Shown here piece after piece: positions 36,585 to 46,509 of a stretch of 64,000 nucleotides of DNA. Position numbers and translations under genes: made by a program. The stretch spans positions 104,057,319 through 104,121,318 of the forward strand of contig CP136066.1 in the NCBI GenBank assembly GCA_032622095.1, written 5' to 3'. The stretch's first letter is position 1; every line of letters begins with the position of its first letter. Origin of the DNA: Siphonodentalium dalli (taxonomy: Eukaryota; Mollusca; Scaphopoda; Gadilida; Siphonodentaliidae). The notes beneath the pieces are model-generated. The model ran no database searches and was not told where the DNA came from. It saw nothing but the letters and a program-made list of their open reading frames with translations.

Positions 36585-36689
36585 TGTTATTGCGAAGCAC
36601 AACAAATAACACGTGGGGACACCTGTCAATCATCGATGTATTTTTTTAAATCCGTGACGTCATTTTAGGGAAGCCCTTCGCTGAATAGA

Positions 36690-38583
36690 AATGGTTTTGG
36701 CGACATTAGCTCCAAACTCTAGATTTCAAATATAGAGTCGACGTTCACCCAGACTGGGCAAATCTCTGAGGATTTAATAGCATCAGCAGAAGTGGGTCTA
36801 CCTGGTTTTACTCCTCTCAGCCACGATTACGTGCCTATGATGATATCTGGCTTGATGTAGTTTATTGCAGCTGAGAACTCTGATCAGTTTTGTTGTACGC
36901 TTCTACAGTTTGTTGTCATTATCCTCTTATTGTGTTTATCGGGGAGTTCATATGTTTGATTGGACGAGCTTGTGCGTTCACTCGAAGATATTTGAATTCC
37001 TTTCCTCGTAGCTGTAGCGGTGGGCGTCTGATGTGGTGATGAAACAGGTGGGCTGCTGGTTCTCGGCGGGTTAAAAATTGAGTTGTTTAGGCTATTGAGG
37101 CTTATATTCATTGAGTCGGGGTAAAAATAGTCGCTTGATGTTTCCAGTTCATAACTCCTGTTGTCGCATATGCAGCAGTACCATTGTTTACTTGAGTTGG
37201 CCAGTTTTTTCGTATTCTGCTGTTGACATCTCCATGCAGGATTTATGGTACCAAATATCGCACTCTTCACAACAAACGCCTCCTCTTATCCAAGTGACAT
37301 CATCTTGGCAGAAGCCGCATGCATAGATGCTGGCTATTCTTTTCCTCGGACTGGGATTCAGTGAGACATCACCCCCAAGTATGATCATTAATATTAGTGC
37401 TGATCTTAGTCTTCGGCTGGCGTGCATAGGCTTGGTGTTCAAAGTTGATGGTCTGATCCGAAGGCCTTTCATGATCAATGTGTAGATTGGTATGGCCCGG
37501 TTGATTATCAGTAGGAAACTGTCTCCTTTGCTGTGGCAATGGTTCAGCGTCACTCGAGACAGCATCATTAAGAGCATGAGGGTTACACTTGAGTTTATTA
37601 TTTGTTTTGTGCTGTGACATCTCCTCTTGGCAGCCTGTACTATGTTAGGTGTTTTACCAGAACCTTTGAGAGCGTGGAAGCGCCCACATTCCCTAGGCAC
37701 CTCAGCATAGCGTGGAAGCGCCCACACTTTCTGGGGTGGATGTGGGATAGAGCTCTTGTCAACCCACATCTCTGTAAAGCACCTACCAGCAGTCAGCTCT
37801 TGTCTGATTTCTTATTTTCCTCAGCCAAACTTTACTCAATGTCGTGTTTGGGTGGATTCCATCTTTGTATAGTCCAAACGAGTACGCTGGGTGATGTTTT
37901 TGTTTCTTTGCAACCTTGGGATTTTTGCTTAGGTCGACAGAGAATTTCAGCGAATGTCTGTGATGGAGGTCGTTTATTTATCGCCCTCTGTTGTTTAATT
38001 CCAAACAGTTTGTGCAAATTTTAAGTCTTCACTGTTGTATGGTGGTATTATAGGTATTACCGGATACCGTCTTCGGTTCTTCCGGTGCCTACTAATATGC
38101 TTCTGGAGCACCTCTTTATTGAACTCTTGTATGGAGTAGGTTGGTATTCCAATACAGTAGCCCTGCACGATTTTTCTCCGAGTACTATCCTCACTATGCT
38201 GCTCAAGTCCTGGAGCAGGGTGCTAAATGGGTCCGTAGACAGGTGGATGTATCCGTGATCGTCTCTAGATGTCAGATCACATCCGTGATCGTCTCTAGAT
38301 GTCAGATCACAAGTTCCAAGCCATATGTATAGATGAATATGGTCTTTGATAACATCACGGATCTTCTGCTTTATGTTACATCGCAGCCAGTTTGCTCTTT
38401 GGTGGGTCTTTGCTCCACTTTTATACCACCATTTTATGTAGGCTTCAACTTTGTCTGTTGAAACTTGATCTTCTAAATACCTGACTTTGCTGTCACTAAG
38501 TACGACCGGGTGCGTCTTGCTTTCTTTGCAGGTTTCTTCTGTGGATGATCTTTTATGTACTTCTTCAGCTTAGCTTGAGACAT
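36690..38583 (-). pseudogene. CR1-like LINE 5' half: esterase, 2A-like motif, PHD finger, start of endonuclease
   Basis: From an ATG at 38583 (MSQAKLKKYIKDHPQKK) the minus strand encodes, after a frameshift, an SGNH-esterase-like segment: VVLSDSKVRYLEDQ, IKWWYKSGAK, then IHLYIWLGTCDLTSRDDHG. At 37769-37188 follows a hydrophobic stretch and GGDVSLNPSP, a degenerate form of the 2A motif D-x-E-x-N-P-G-P. Next is a PHD finger (CGFC...CCEECDIWYHKSC, then WYCCICDN in another frame). The endonuclease start NCRSVQ...EFSAAINYIKPDIIIGT lies at about 36910-36750. Esterase and PHD domains in CR1-like retrotransposons are known (Kapitonov and Jurka). The copy has several frameshifts and stops, and an in-frame 30-bp tandem duplication (38252-38311). 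It is truncated before the RT. Confidence 0.75.
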
Positions 38584-38589
38584 TTGATT

Positions 38590-39377
38590 TAGTAGCTCTA
38601 CTCTAGACCTAGTGCAGTTAGTTTGCAAGATAGCTTGCGGTGGTCTAGCCTGGTGGCTAGCAACTCATTGAGACAGTGTTTGTACAGTGGTAACAAAAGA
38701 ATATCACAAAGTCAAGGCTCATTTTGATTATATATATGTATCTATGTATCACTGGTATATACTACAGTTCAACTTTACTCAGCCAAATTTGAGTCACACT
38801 TGACAGCGATTTTAAACAAGAGTTTCGGAATTGACAAGAATAGTCAAACACAACATTGTCAATAAATGGATGAATATGTATGAAATTAGCCCTGTTCCAT
38901 AGCGATGTTGAAGTTCGTGATACAAGGTCTAATATTTTCACAATGAAAGTTGTATATTATTCGTTATAACACAATTTTAGATGATTTTCGATTCGTTTTC
39001 GAAGAGAAGCTGAATTTAGCGGCCATATTTCGCGCATGCGCAGTCCTTTACATGTACTTTCAGAAATCACAAAACACCACACCGTTATATCCCATCAATA
39101 TTATTGTCTCGATATCATTTGACCAAATTTCTTGGCATGAAACCGTGACAAACACGTCGTGAAATACACATCTCAATGAGTAAACAATTTTCCATTGTTT
39201 CAATTCAACTTCAAGTTCGCGGCAAAATCAAAACCGCAAGTTGTAAGTGTAAACATCTGAAAAAGACATCAGAAACATGCAAAACATAATTGTTGTCCAT
39301 ATTTATTTCTATTCGAGGTGGCAACTTTTAATCTTTATCAGAATTTGTAACGATAAGAGCGATGCTAATTGAGGGAC
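38590..39377. other. Unassigned AT-rich sequence
   Basis: No gene or repeat recognised. Confidence 0.5.
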
Positions 39378-40472
39378 TATATTTTATCCAGTGCATTAAA
39401 TTTAAAACAAAAAGTCGTGAATTGGCTGAGTGTTTTCTATGGCTGCATATGGACTCTAAAACGGCTAAACCTATTTCGACGAAACTTGGTACGGACACGT
39501 AGTATCACCCGAGGACCAACATAGGCCCATCCATCTGTTCGTGCGGCCTGACCTTCACCTTCAAAACTCATATCTCCGGATCCACTGAGCCGCAGTGCTA
39601 AATTGCCTTACAAATAACGCTCTTTATATTTCCCATATTCGGGTTGGTTAACCTAATAACGCTCTTTATCTGTATATGAGGCTGGCGAAGGTTTTGTTGT
39701 TCGACGCAACGCTTCGACTTCAGACATTCTTTTTGTTAATTCAGACTGTTGACTGTTTTATAGTTTGTGAATTCAGACTGTTGACTGTTTTATAGTTTAC
39801 AATGAGCATTTATTTTCCACACCTCGCTTAGTGCGAAGTCCTGTATAGTTATGCTTCTCGGCCTTTTGGATAAGATCAAAGTGTAGTATACATGTATGTT
39901 CTTCTCAGATCAGCGCCTGATACGTCCCACAGGGGACTTCGAGGTTGGTTTGATGAAAATGGTGGACGGAAGAATAACCTTCTAAACATCATTGTCCACA
40001 TGCCGAAATTTTGGTTAAAGCCGTGTAACAGACGTTTGGTTTATTTACATTGAAATTGCTTAACTCGATTCTTTTGAAGTTTTGTGTATATGAGGCCTTC
40101 AACCTCTATCTCGGGACGGGTATTTTGATGCGCTGATCAATTTCGTCACACTTATTTATTTTATAAAAAAAAAAATCCATGATTGTCTCCATTTAGCAGA
40201 GATGACTTCCTGAATGGTCGATATTAAAGCCGTGTAACAGACGTTTGGTTTATTTACATTGAAATTGCTTAACTCGATTCTTTTGAAGCTTGATACCTCT
40301 ATCTCGGGACGGGTAGTTTGATGCGCTGATCAATTTCGTAACACCGGATGCCCGTGCGGCGTGACCTTGACCTTTAAAATGACCTTAAAATGGCCGATTT
40401 CCACCATTTTCGGGGTGTTGGTGTAAAAAACAACACAACGACTCTACCCCGTAAGGACGGGTACCCAGCTAG
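39378..40472 (+). mobile_element. Helitron-like element A (non-autonomous)
   Basis: The 3' end has a Helitron signature: hairpin cccgtaaggacggg (40449-40462) shortly before CTAG (40469-40472). The 5' part aligns with the element at 61881-62794 (gactctaaaacgg, tttcgacgaaacttggtac, gaccaacataggcc, gtgcggcctgacc), and near the 3' end both share gccgatttccaccattttyg and gggtgttggtgt. The 5' boundary is approximate. Inside are a 30-bp tandem duplication (39738-39798), a U2 snRNA-derived segment (39851-39938) and a direct repeat of about 120 bp (40015-40140 and 40224-40344). No Rep/helicase coding sequence. Confidence 0.55.
39851..39938 (+). ncRNA. U2 snRNA-derived fragment (3'-truncated)
   Basis: The segment atgcttctcggccttttgg-ataagatcaaa-gtgtagta matches the 5' end of U2 snRNA (stem-loop I and the branchpoint-recognition region GTGTAGTA). 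After a 7-base insertion come tgttctt-ctcag and cctgatacgtccc...ggggac, corresponding to stem-loop II. Similarity stops at about 39938; the Sm site and stem-loops III and IV are missing. It is therefore a pseudogene or the head of a U2-derived repeat, not a working snRNA gene. It lies inside Helitron-like element A. Confidence 0.75.
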
Positions 40473-40851
40473 TCTAATATATATTTTGAGACTTCTGTCT
40501 GTTTGTATGTTTGTGTGTTAGCTATGGCCGGGAAAACTGCCCGACGGATTTTGACGAAATTTGATACCTAGGGTAATTTTGTCCAGGGAGTGTTTTGGAC
40601 GGGCCAAATCGTGACCCCGACCTGACCTTGACCTTCAAAAAGTTCAATTCAAGGTCAAATCGGGTAAAACGGGACGGATTTCGACGAAATTGATACCTAG
40701 AGATACTTTTGTCCGGAGAGTGTTTTGGACGGGTCAAATCATTACCCCGACCTGACATTGACCTTCAAAATTGTCAATTAAAGGTCAATTCGCGCATTTC
40801 GCCGGAAAGCAGAGGGGAAACAGCCCGAACGAAGTCGGGTCCACCAGCTAG
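40473..40851 (+). mobile_element. Helitron-like element B (non-autonomous)
   Basis: It starts TCTAATATATATTTTGAG directly after the CTAG of element A and ends with hairpin cccgaacgaagtcggg (40824-40839) and CTAG (40848-40851). The body is a duplication of about 135 bp: each unit has aaactgcccgacgg or aaaacgggacgg, ttgacgaaatttgatacct, gtgttttggacgggycaaat and tgaccttgaccttcaaaa, with a facing tcaaggtcaa. Canonical Helitron ends are 5'-TC and 3'-hairpin-CTRR. No coding capacity. Confidence 0.75.
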
Positions 40852-41253
40852 TCTATTATATATTAGGGAACTTCTGTCTGTCTGTGTTTATATGTATATA
40901 TGTATGTATGTGTCTTATAGACTCAAAAACTGCCCGACCGATCCGACTCGAATTCGGTATGCAGGCCTACTTTGATCCCGGGAACAATATGGGCTGGTCA
41001 AATTTCACGTGCGACCATGTCCTTGACCTTGACCTCTGGACCTTGACCGATCCGACTCAAATTTTTTATGTAGGTCTACTTTGATCCCGGGAACAATACG
41101 GGCGGCTCCAATTTCAAGTACGACCGTGCCATTGACCTTGACCTCGCTCATATACGCTCATATCGTCATGTTTCTGGACCGATGCTGTATATTCTGCCCA
41201 TGCAGACGGAGGCGATCACAAATAAATCCCAAAATGGGCCTGACATCAGCTAG
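40852..41253 (+). mobile_element. Helitron-like element C (non-autonomous)
   Basis: It starts TCTATTATATATTAGGGAAC directly after the CTAG of element B, and ends with short hairpin cccaaaatggg (41228-41238) and CTAG (41250-41253). The body has two units of about 115 bp, each with ccgatccgactc, ggcctactttgatcccggga or its variant, and gaccttgacctc. It is related to A, B and the element at 61881-62794 in layout, less so in sequence. Confidence 0.7.
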
Positions 41254-41259
41254 TAATAA

Positions 41260-42000
41260 TAATAAAAAATAAATAAAAGATATGTACATATTGACACGTG
41301 GAAGATCAACCTTGTGTGTATCGGTGCTACAATTTGTAGCTAGATCTCGTTCAAATATCGAAGATTTAATTGTTTGTCAAGTGTGCATTACATGCTGTGG
41401 GTAAATGCGTTGGCATTGAAGGAAACATCCATTATCTCTATACATGCACTCTTAGGTACATTGATATCGAACAGTGTTCGAAACACATAAGCACACCACA
41501 TAAACCCACCCTTGCAACCGAACAACAATATACGGGGGAGGACACATGTAACTATACCATGCATTTCACGTTTCATAGCAGTTGTGCAGAATTTGCATTG
41601 AACTAATGACTACTGATCGCCGTACCGTCTCTGAAATGAGCGGGAAATGATAGGCATATATATACTCCATGAATATATGGGGTTGATTTCTGAGAATGAT
41701 TAACACTCGTCTTTATGGAGTATTCCGACTTGTGGGTGGCGGTTTTAGTTTTTAGTTAGCGATATTTTGTAAAACGAGTAATGTAGTTGTGAAAATCCAA
41801 GATTTAAACTGACAAAAGAAATTATATTTGTTTTGCTTTAGTATTTTGCACCCAATTGGGTCCTATGTGATGCTCTGAGCGAAAGAAAAGTCGTGCGCGG
41901 GTTTCGAGATGCGACATGCACGTGCAAGCAATAGTTAGTTCTTTGTAACAGTAAGGTTAGAAACCACCGGCGTTGGTTTGTCCCCGGAGACTTTTTCTAA
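41260..42000. other. Unassigned sequence
   Basis: Open frames at 41370-41606 (plus) and 41388-41576 (minus) overlap one another and lack recognisable domains. Confidence 0.5.
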
Positions 42001-42004
42001 AATA

Positions 42005-42408
42005 CAGTACCAGTCAGAAGAAGTGGTATATTAAGGCATTATTGAGCGCAGAATATCGCAATATTAAGCACACATTGTCGCAATATTGAGCGCAACAAAA
42101 TTCCACACAGACCCAATAGTGTTGTATTTATATTTGATAAATACTGTGCATATAGTGTACATATTGTATTTACAACTATAATTATATACAAATCTAAAAC
42201 ATTGTCTTTATTTATGCCAAACGTGTTGTTTCAAAATTTTAAGTTGCAATATTAAGCGCGCGATATCGCAATATTAAGCACGAAATATTGCGATATTAAG
42301 CGAAAAATATTGCAATAATATCGCAAGCGGCGCGCTTATAAGCGTTTCCACTTTTTATTATTGCGATATTGGGCGCGCTTAATATACCACTTCTTTTGAC
42401 CGGTACTG
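42005..42408. mobile_element. MITE-E, TIR element with internal cgcaatattaagc repeats
   Basis: Termini are cagtaccagtcagaagaagt (left) and acttcttttgaccggtactg (right), continuing inward as ggtatattaagg... and ...gcgcgcttaatatacc. TA precedes the left end (42003-42004); the right flank is TG then TA, so one copy of the target site may have mutated. Near both ends the 13-mer cgcaatattaagc and variants occur at least six times. No ORF of its own. The TIR start CAGT and the TA flank suggest Tc1/mariner mobilisation. Confidence 0.75.
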
Positions 42409-42540
42409 TGTACATGACGGGGCTGTTTTGCCATGTGTATAGCGTAAATTCTACCAATCCATTCGTTGGAGAGTACTCCAACCGAGTTCACATAATAGTT
42501 TGACTGTATGTACATATCGAGGGAGGCCGCTAACAATTCG

Positions 42541-45500
42541 AGTTTAGTTTAAACATATTTTATTGTATCATTTATGTACAAATGGGATTGGGGCACAAGT
42601 TATACAACTTAGATAGCCCCTCTCCCCATATAATTACACACGTTATTATAACAACAAGATGGTATATACATATGTTTAAATTGTTTTTTTGTGTGTGTGT
42701 TACCAGATCCGGGTTCAAATATGTGAGTTCATTTAGTTTGATTACTGGTTGTTGACATAGAGAAGATGTGTTTGTCAGTTTTAATGTTTTAATGTTATCT
42801 TTTGGCTCTGCATGGGGTACTAAGACGATGGCGTTCGTGCGTGACGTTGACCCAGGGGTGGTGAATGTGTTAATTGGTAAAGCGGTTAGTAGCGACTATA
42901 TATTTTTGAACTTCTGCAAATATTAATTTGTTTTTGTTATTACTAATGTTTGTTAGACCTTTAAGGAAGCCGGTGGTATTATATACAGTGATACCCTTTG
43001 TTCTAAGCCTATTAAAGAACAGTACGCGTTGTGTCTGGTATAAGGGGCATAAGAAAAAGTAATGGTGGGCGTCTTCGATTTCGTTTCCACAATCACAGAA
43101 TGGGCTAAGAGCTATGTGGTTTTCAAATTTGTCATGATTTAGGTCGCTGCATTTGTTTCTCAATTTGGTATGTATTATATTGTTTTTTCGGGAACCGGTA
43201 TAATAGTAATTTGGGGGTTTGGGTATGTCGTATATAGTTTTGAGGAATATCTTGAATTCATGTAGGCTTTCAGCTTTGGTTACAATGTCGGGGAGTTTGT
43301 TCCAAGTTAGGCACATTTTTGGCATGAACGATTTTCTGAAATGTTCTGTTTCACAATAATATGTGTAGAAGTCGCCAGGTCTTCTGAATGAATAACCCGA
43401 TACCTCGCCGGCTCGCGGTGGTAGGAGTATGGTTAGATAACTAGGTGCGTCAGCATTTATTATTTTGTAAAGCGTTTGTAATTTGTGAAATTCGCGTCTT
43501 ATTTGCAGTGTGGGCCAGCCAACTTCAAGCATTAAATCTTTAATGGGGGCAGAACGCGTTAAACCACTGACAATTCTTGCTGCATCTTTTTGAAGGCGAT
43601 CGAGTTTTTCAGTCTGTTGCTGTGGCGCACAGTCCCAGACAATATCGACGTAGTCCATTAAGGGGAGTATATAAGTTAGATAAATACATTCAAGTGTCTT
43701 TCGGTCAAGCTTATATTTTAGTTTTCTGAGTTGGGATAATCTTGCAGAAACCTTTTTCGCTACGTTATCCAGATATTTGTTCCATTTGAGATTATTTTGG
43801 AGTTCCAGACCAAGATGCGTGTGCGAATCTACAAAGGAAACATCGTTTCCCTGGAATTTCAAGTTGAGATGGGGATTTCCGGATACTAGGGAGTAAGATA
43901 GCGCTACAGTTTTTTGAGGATTGAAGGACACTAGCCATTTTTGAGCCCATTCGTCAATGTTATTCAAGTCGTTATTTAGATCACTTGTTAGGATATCCAT
44001 ATCGTAATGAGAAGCAGACAAGCATGTATCGTCTGCGAACATTCGCGTATCGGACTGGGTGACGTCAGGTAGGTCGTTTATATAGACCAGAAACAGGAAG
44101 GGGCCAAATATAGATCCTTGGGGCACCCCAGCTGGGATACGTTTCAAGTCAGAATATGTATCATTTACAAGGACTCTTTGCTTTCTGTTATGTAAATAAT
44201 CCTCCAGCCAGGCCAGAAGTCGTCCCCTAATTCCATAGTGACTCAACTTATACACCAGCCCCCGGTGCCAGACTCTCTCAAATGCCTTTGAGATATCACA
44301 AAATACAGAACAAGTATATAAGCCTTTGTCGAGAGTCTGGCACAGGTTGTGGTATAAATCGATGAGTTGGTATGAGGTACTGCGTCCTGGTAGAAAACCA
44401 GATTGGTGGTGGTATAAGAGTTTGTTATCAAAAAAGAAAGTATTTAGATCGTTTAAAACTAAATTTTCAAATATTTTGGCCAGGCAAGGTAGTAGGGATA
44501 TAGGTCTATAATTTTTACTATCAGAGGGGTCGTCTTTTTTAAAGATTGGTGTTACGTTAGCAATTTTCCAATCAGTTGGGAATTTAGATTGTTTTAGTGA
44601 AAGCTTAAATAAGATCCGTAAAGGCGATGCAATGGTTTCGGCAGTGTTTATTAGCATTCGCGCACTTATTCCATCATGGCCATGGGCTTTATTCAATTTG
44701 AGGGTTTTGATACTTCTTATGATGTTTTCTCTTGATACTTCAATTTCTGTTATCGTGTTTGAGCAGCGAAGTTTAAATAACGGGGGGTTGCTGTCTTCTC
44801 TCGCTAATGTTGCGTTTGATATGAAACTCTCGTTTAGAATGTTCGCTTTCTCGAAATCATCAAATGCATAAGTATCGGCATGGGTACTATTTCTTACAGG
44901 TTGATTATATATTGGCGGGATAGTCGCTGTTTTTTTCTTATTAAATAAATAATTCATAAGATGCCAAAAGTCTCTGGGAGTTGGCGATTCTCTAACTTTC
45001 TCTTCGATTTTTTCGTCAAAATTTGCTTTAGCATATTTTTTCATATTATTTACGCGATTTCGTGTCTTTTTATATCTTTCCCAGTGGTATAGGGTATTAT
45101 TTTTTATGGCCTTGGATCTCAGCCTATCACGTTTCCGTATTTCTCTACGTATTTCTGAAGTGAACCATAATTTGTCTTTAGGTCTGATTACAACAGTAGA
45201 TTTCGGAATTGAATCGTTCATTACTTCTAGAAATTTGTCATTGAATGATCTAACTGCTTGGTCGATGTTTGTCGCTGCAGTTGGCTGGAGGATATGTTCC
45301 CAGTCTATGCTATTTAATATATTATTGGCCTTTTCGAAGTCAGCCCGTTTATAATTCCAAATAGTACGATGGAATGAGGTTGCTGGGGAATAATCTGATG
45401 ATATAGTGGCATAAACTGCAAGATGGTCTGAAACTCCAAGATTTAATGTATCGGCATCCAGTACCCTCAAAGAATCACTAACTATCAGTGGGTCAAGAAG

Positions 45501-46500
45501 AGTTTGGGATGTTCCCGCTATTCGCGTAGGTTTTTCAATCACATCACGCAGTCCGTAGTAATCGATTATGCCCTTTAGTTTTGACAATGGGTTAAGGAGA
45601 TTTGAGTTGAAATCGCCAGTGATTATTAGTTTATGGTTTGCATCAAGCACGTCATTTATCAAAGTATCTAAGTTGTCCCAGTAGTTTTGATCACTCTCGC
45701 GTTCGGACCTATAGGAAACAATCAGAAGGAATTTGGTGAGTTTTGATGTAATTTCAAAGCAGAGTACTGATGTGTCAAATTCAAATTCGGGTCGCCGGCT
45801 AAATATAATATGATTTGCAAACATTACACATATCCCTCCACCATGAGAGTCGCGATCGCTCCGCACAGGTTCGGAGAAGTCAAATAGTTTCAGTTTGTTA
45901 GAGCTATAAGATGCATCAAGATGAGTCTCGGAAAAACATAAAATATCGTAGTCGGAAATCAAGTGAGCAATGCTTTCTAATTTGTTTCTAATACTTCTAA
46001 TATTGTAGTGTAATATATTGAGTGTAGCTTTAGTATCATCTTGTGGGCCGGGGTGAACCTCAATATCGCCACCAATTACAAGGAGCAGAGCCATGAAATA
46101 TATAATAGTGTTGATTTTCATTCCCCAAAAAGCGCATTCGTGCCCACGTTTTATAATTAGTTTTATATTCAGTAATCTTTTATTTAGATCGAAGATACCA
46201 ATTGCAGCTCTATGTTGAATCAAAGAGTTAGGCATGAGATTTTAATCTGGATTTCCAATTGTATATTGAGCTGCATGTTGGTATCCACATCGTGAAAATC
46301 GATTTGACTGGTAGTGAACAAGGGTCTGGTAACACATTTCTTAACAACGGGTGACTGTGGAGGTTGAGATGGTATGAATGAAACCTGTTATATGTACGTA
46401 ACATGAAAAAAGCAGAGTGCAACATAATACATACATATACATATACAGAAATACATAATGTCATGATTATGGTGGGGTGGTTTCATACATACATGGGGTT
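42541..46500 (-). mobile_element. LINE (non-LTR retrotransposon), nearly full length
   Basis: The element comprises a 5' leader of uncertain start (about 46500 or further upstream), the large EN-RT ORF (46235-42870), and a 3' UTR of about 330 bases ending ...aataaaatatgtttaaacta at 42541. The 3' terminus gtttaaac and an acttgtgccccaatccca segment are shared with copies at 10801-11035, 60292-60400 and 63230-63814. No poly(A) or microsatellite tail and no target duplication were identified. An upstream minus-strand frame (46464-46228) overlaps the ORF start and may be leader sequence. Confidence 0.75.
42870..46235 (-). CDS. LINE endonuclease-reverse transcriptase polyprotein (1121 aa)
   Basis: One uninterrupted reading frame encodes the retrotransposition enzyme that nicks target DNA and copies the element RNA. 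In order: a hydrophobic N-terminal segment ending GGDIEVHPGP (55-64), resembling the 2A peptide D-x-E-x-N-P-G-P but with His for Asn; an apurinic-type endonuclease (about 72-280) with N78, E103 (SETHLD), GDFN (207-210), TLLD and SDH (269-271); a reverse transcriptase (about 510-780) with D647 (FCDISKAF), AGVPQGSIFGP and FADD (733-736); and a C-terminal Cys/His knuckle CDCG...HH...C (1047-1063). All catalytic residues recognisable for EN and RT are present. The start is the first ATG; a second Met is at 39. Affinity is to the CR1/Jockey group. No separate RNA-binding ORF1 is evident upstream. Uninterrupted sense over 3.4 kb among otherwise decayed copies suggests recent insertion. Confidence 0.9.
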   Translation of the reverse strand: MPNSLIQHRAAIGIFDLNKRLLNIKLIIKRGHECAFWGMKINTIIYFMALLLVIGGDIEVHPGPQDDTKATLNILHYNIRSIRNKLESIAHLISDYDILCFSETHLDASYSSNKLKLFDFSEPVRSDRDSHGGGICVMFANHIIFSRRPEFEFDTSVLCFEITSKLTKFLLIVSYRSERESDQNYWDNLDTLINDVLDANHKLIITGDFNSNLLNPLSKLKGIIDYYGLRDVIEKPTRIAGTSQTLLDPLIVSDSLRVLDADTLNLGVSDHLAVYATISSDYSPATSFHRTIWNYKRADFEKANNILNSIDWEHILQPTAATNIDQAVRSFNDKFLEVMNDSIPKSTVVIRPKDKLWFTSEIRREIRKRDRLRSKAIKNNTLYHWERYKKTRNRVNNMKKYAKANFDEKIEEKVRESPTPRDFWHLMNYLFNKKKTATIPPIYNQPVRNSTHADTYAFDDFEKANILNESFISNATLAREDSNPPLFKLRCSNTITEIEVSRENIIRSIKTLKLNKAHGHDGISARMLINTAETIASPLRILFKLSLKQSKFPTDWKIANVTPIFKKDDPSDSKNYRPISLLPCLAKIFENLVLNDLNTFFFDNKLLYHHQSGFLPGRSTSYQLIDLYHNLCQTLDKGLYTCSVFCDISKAFERVWHRGLVYKLSHYGIRGRLLAWLEDYLHNRKQRVLVNDTYSDLKRIPAGVPQGSIFGPFLFLVYINDLPDVTQSDTRMFADDTCLSASHYDMDILTSDLNNDLNNIDEWAQKWLVSFNPQKTVALSYSLVSGNPHLNLKFQGNDVSFVDSHTHLGLELQNNLKWNKYLDNVAKKVSARLSQLRKLKYKLDRKTLECIYLTYILPLMDYVDIVWDCAPQQQTEKLDRLQKDAARIVSGLTRSAPIKDLMLEVGWPTLQIRREFHKLQTLYKIINADAPSYLTILLPPRAGEVSGYSFRRPGDFYTYYCETEHFRKSFMPKMCLTWNKLPDIVTKAESLHEFKIFLKTIYDIPKPPNYYYTGSRKNNIIHTKLRNKCSDLNHDKFENHIALSPFCDCGNEIEDAHHYFFLCPLYQTQRVLFFNRLRTKGITVYNTTGFLKGLTNISNNKNKLIFAEVQKYIVATNRFTN

Positions 46501-46509
46501 GCGATATAT

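Noticed and set aside
40522-40975. Open frames over the Helitron-like elements
   Set aside because: Their repeated peptides (both strands, also at 62491-62787) follow the repeated noncoding units.
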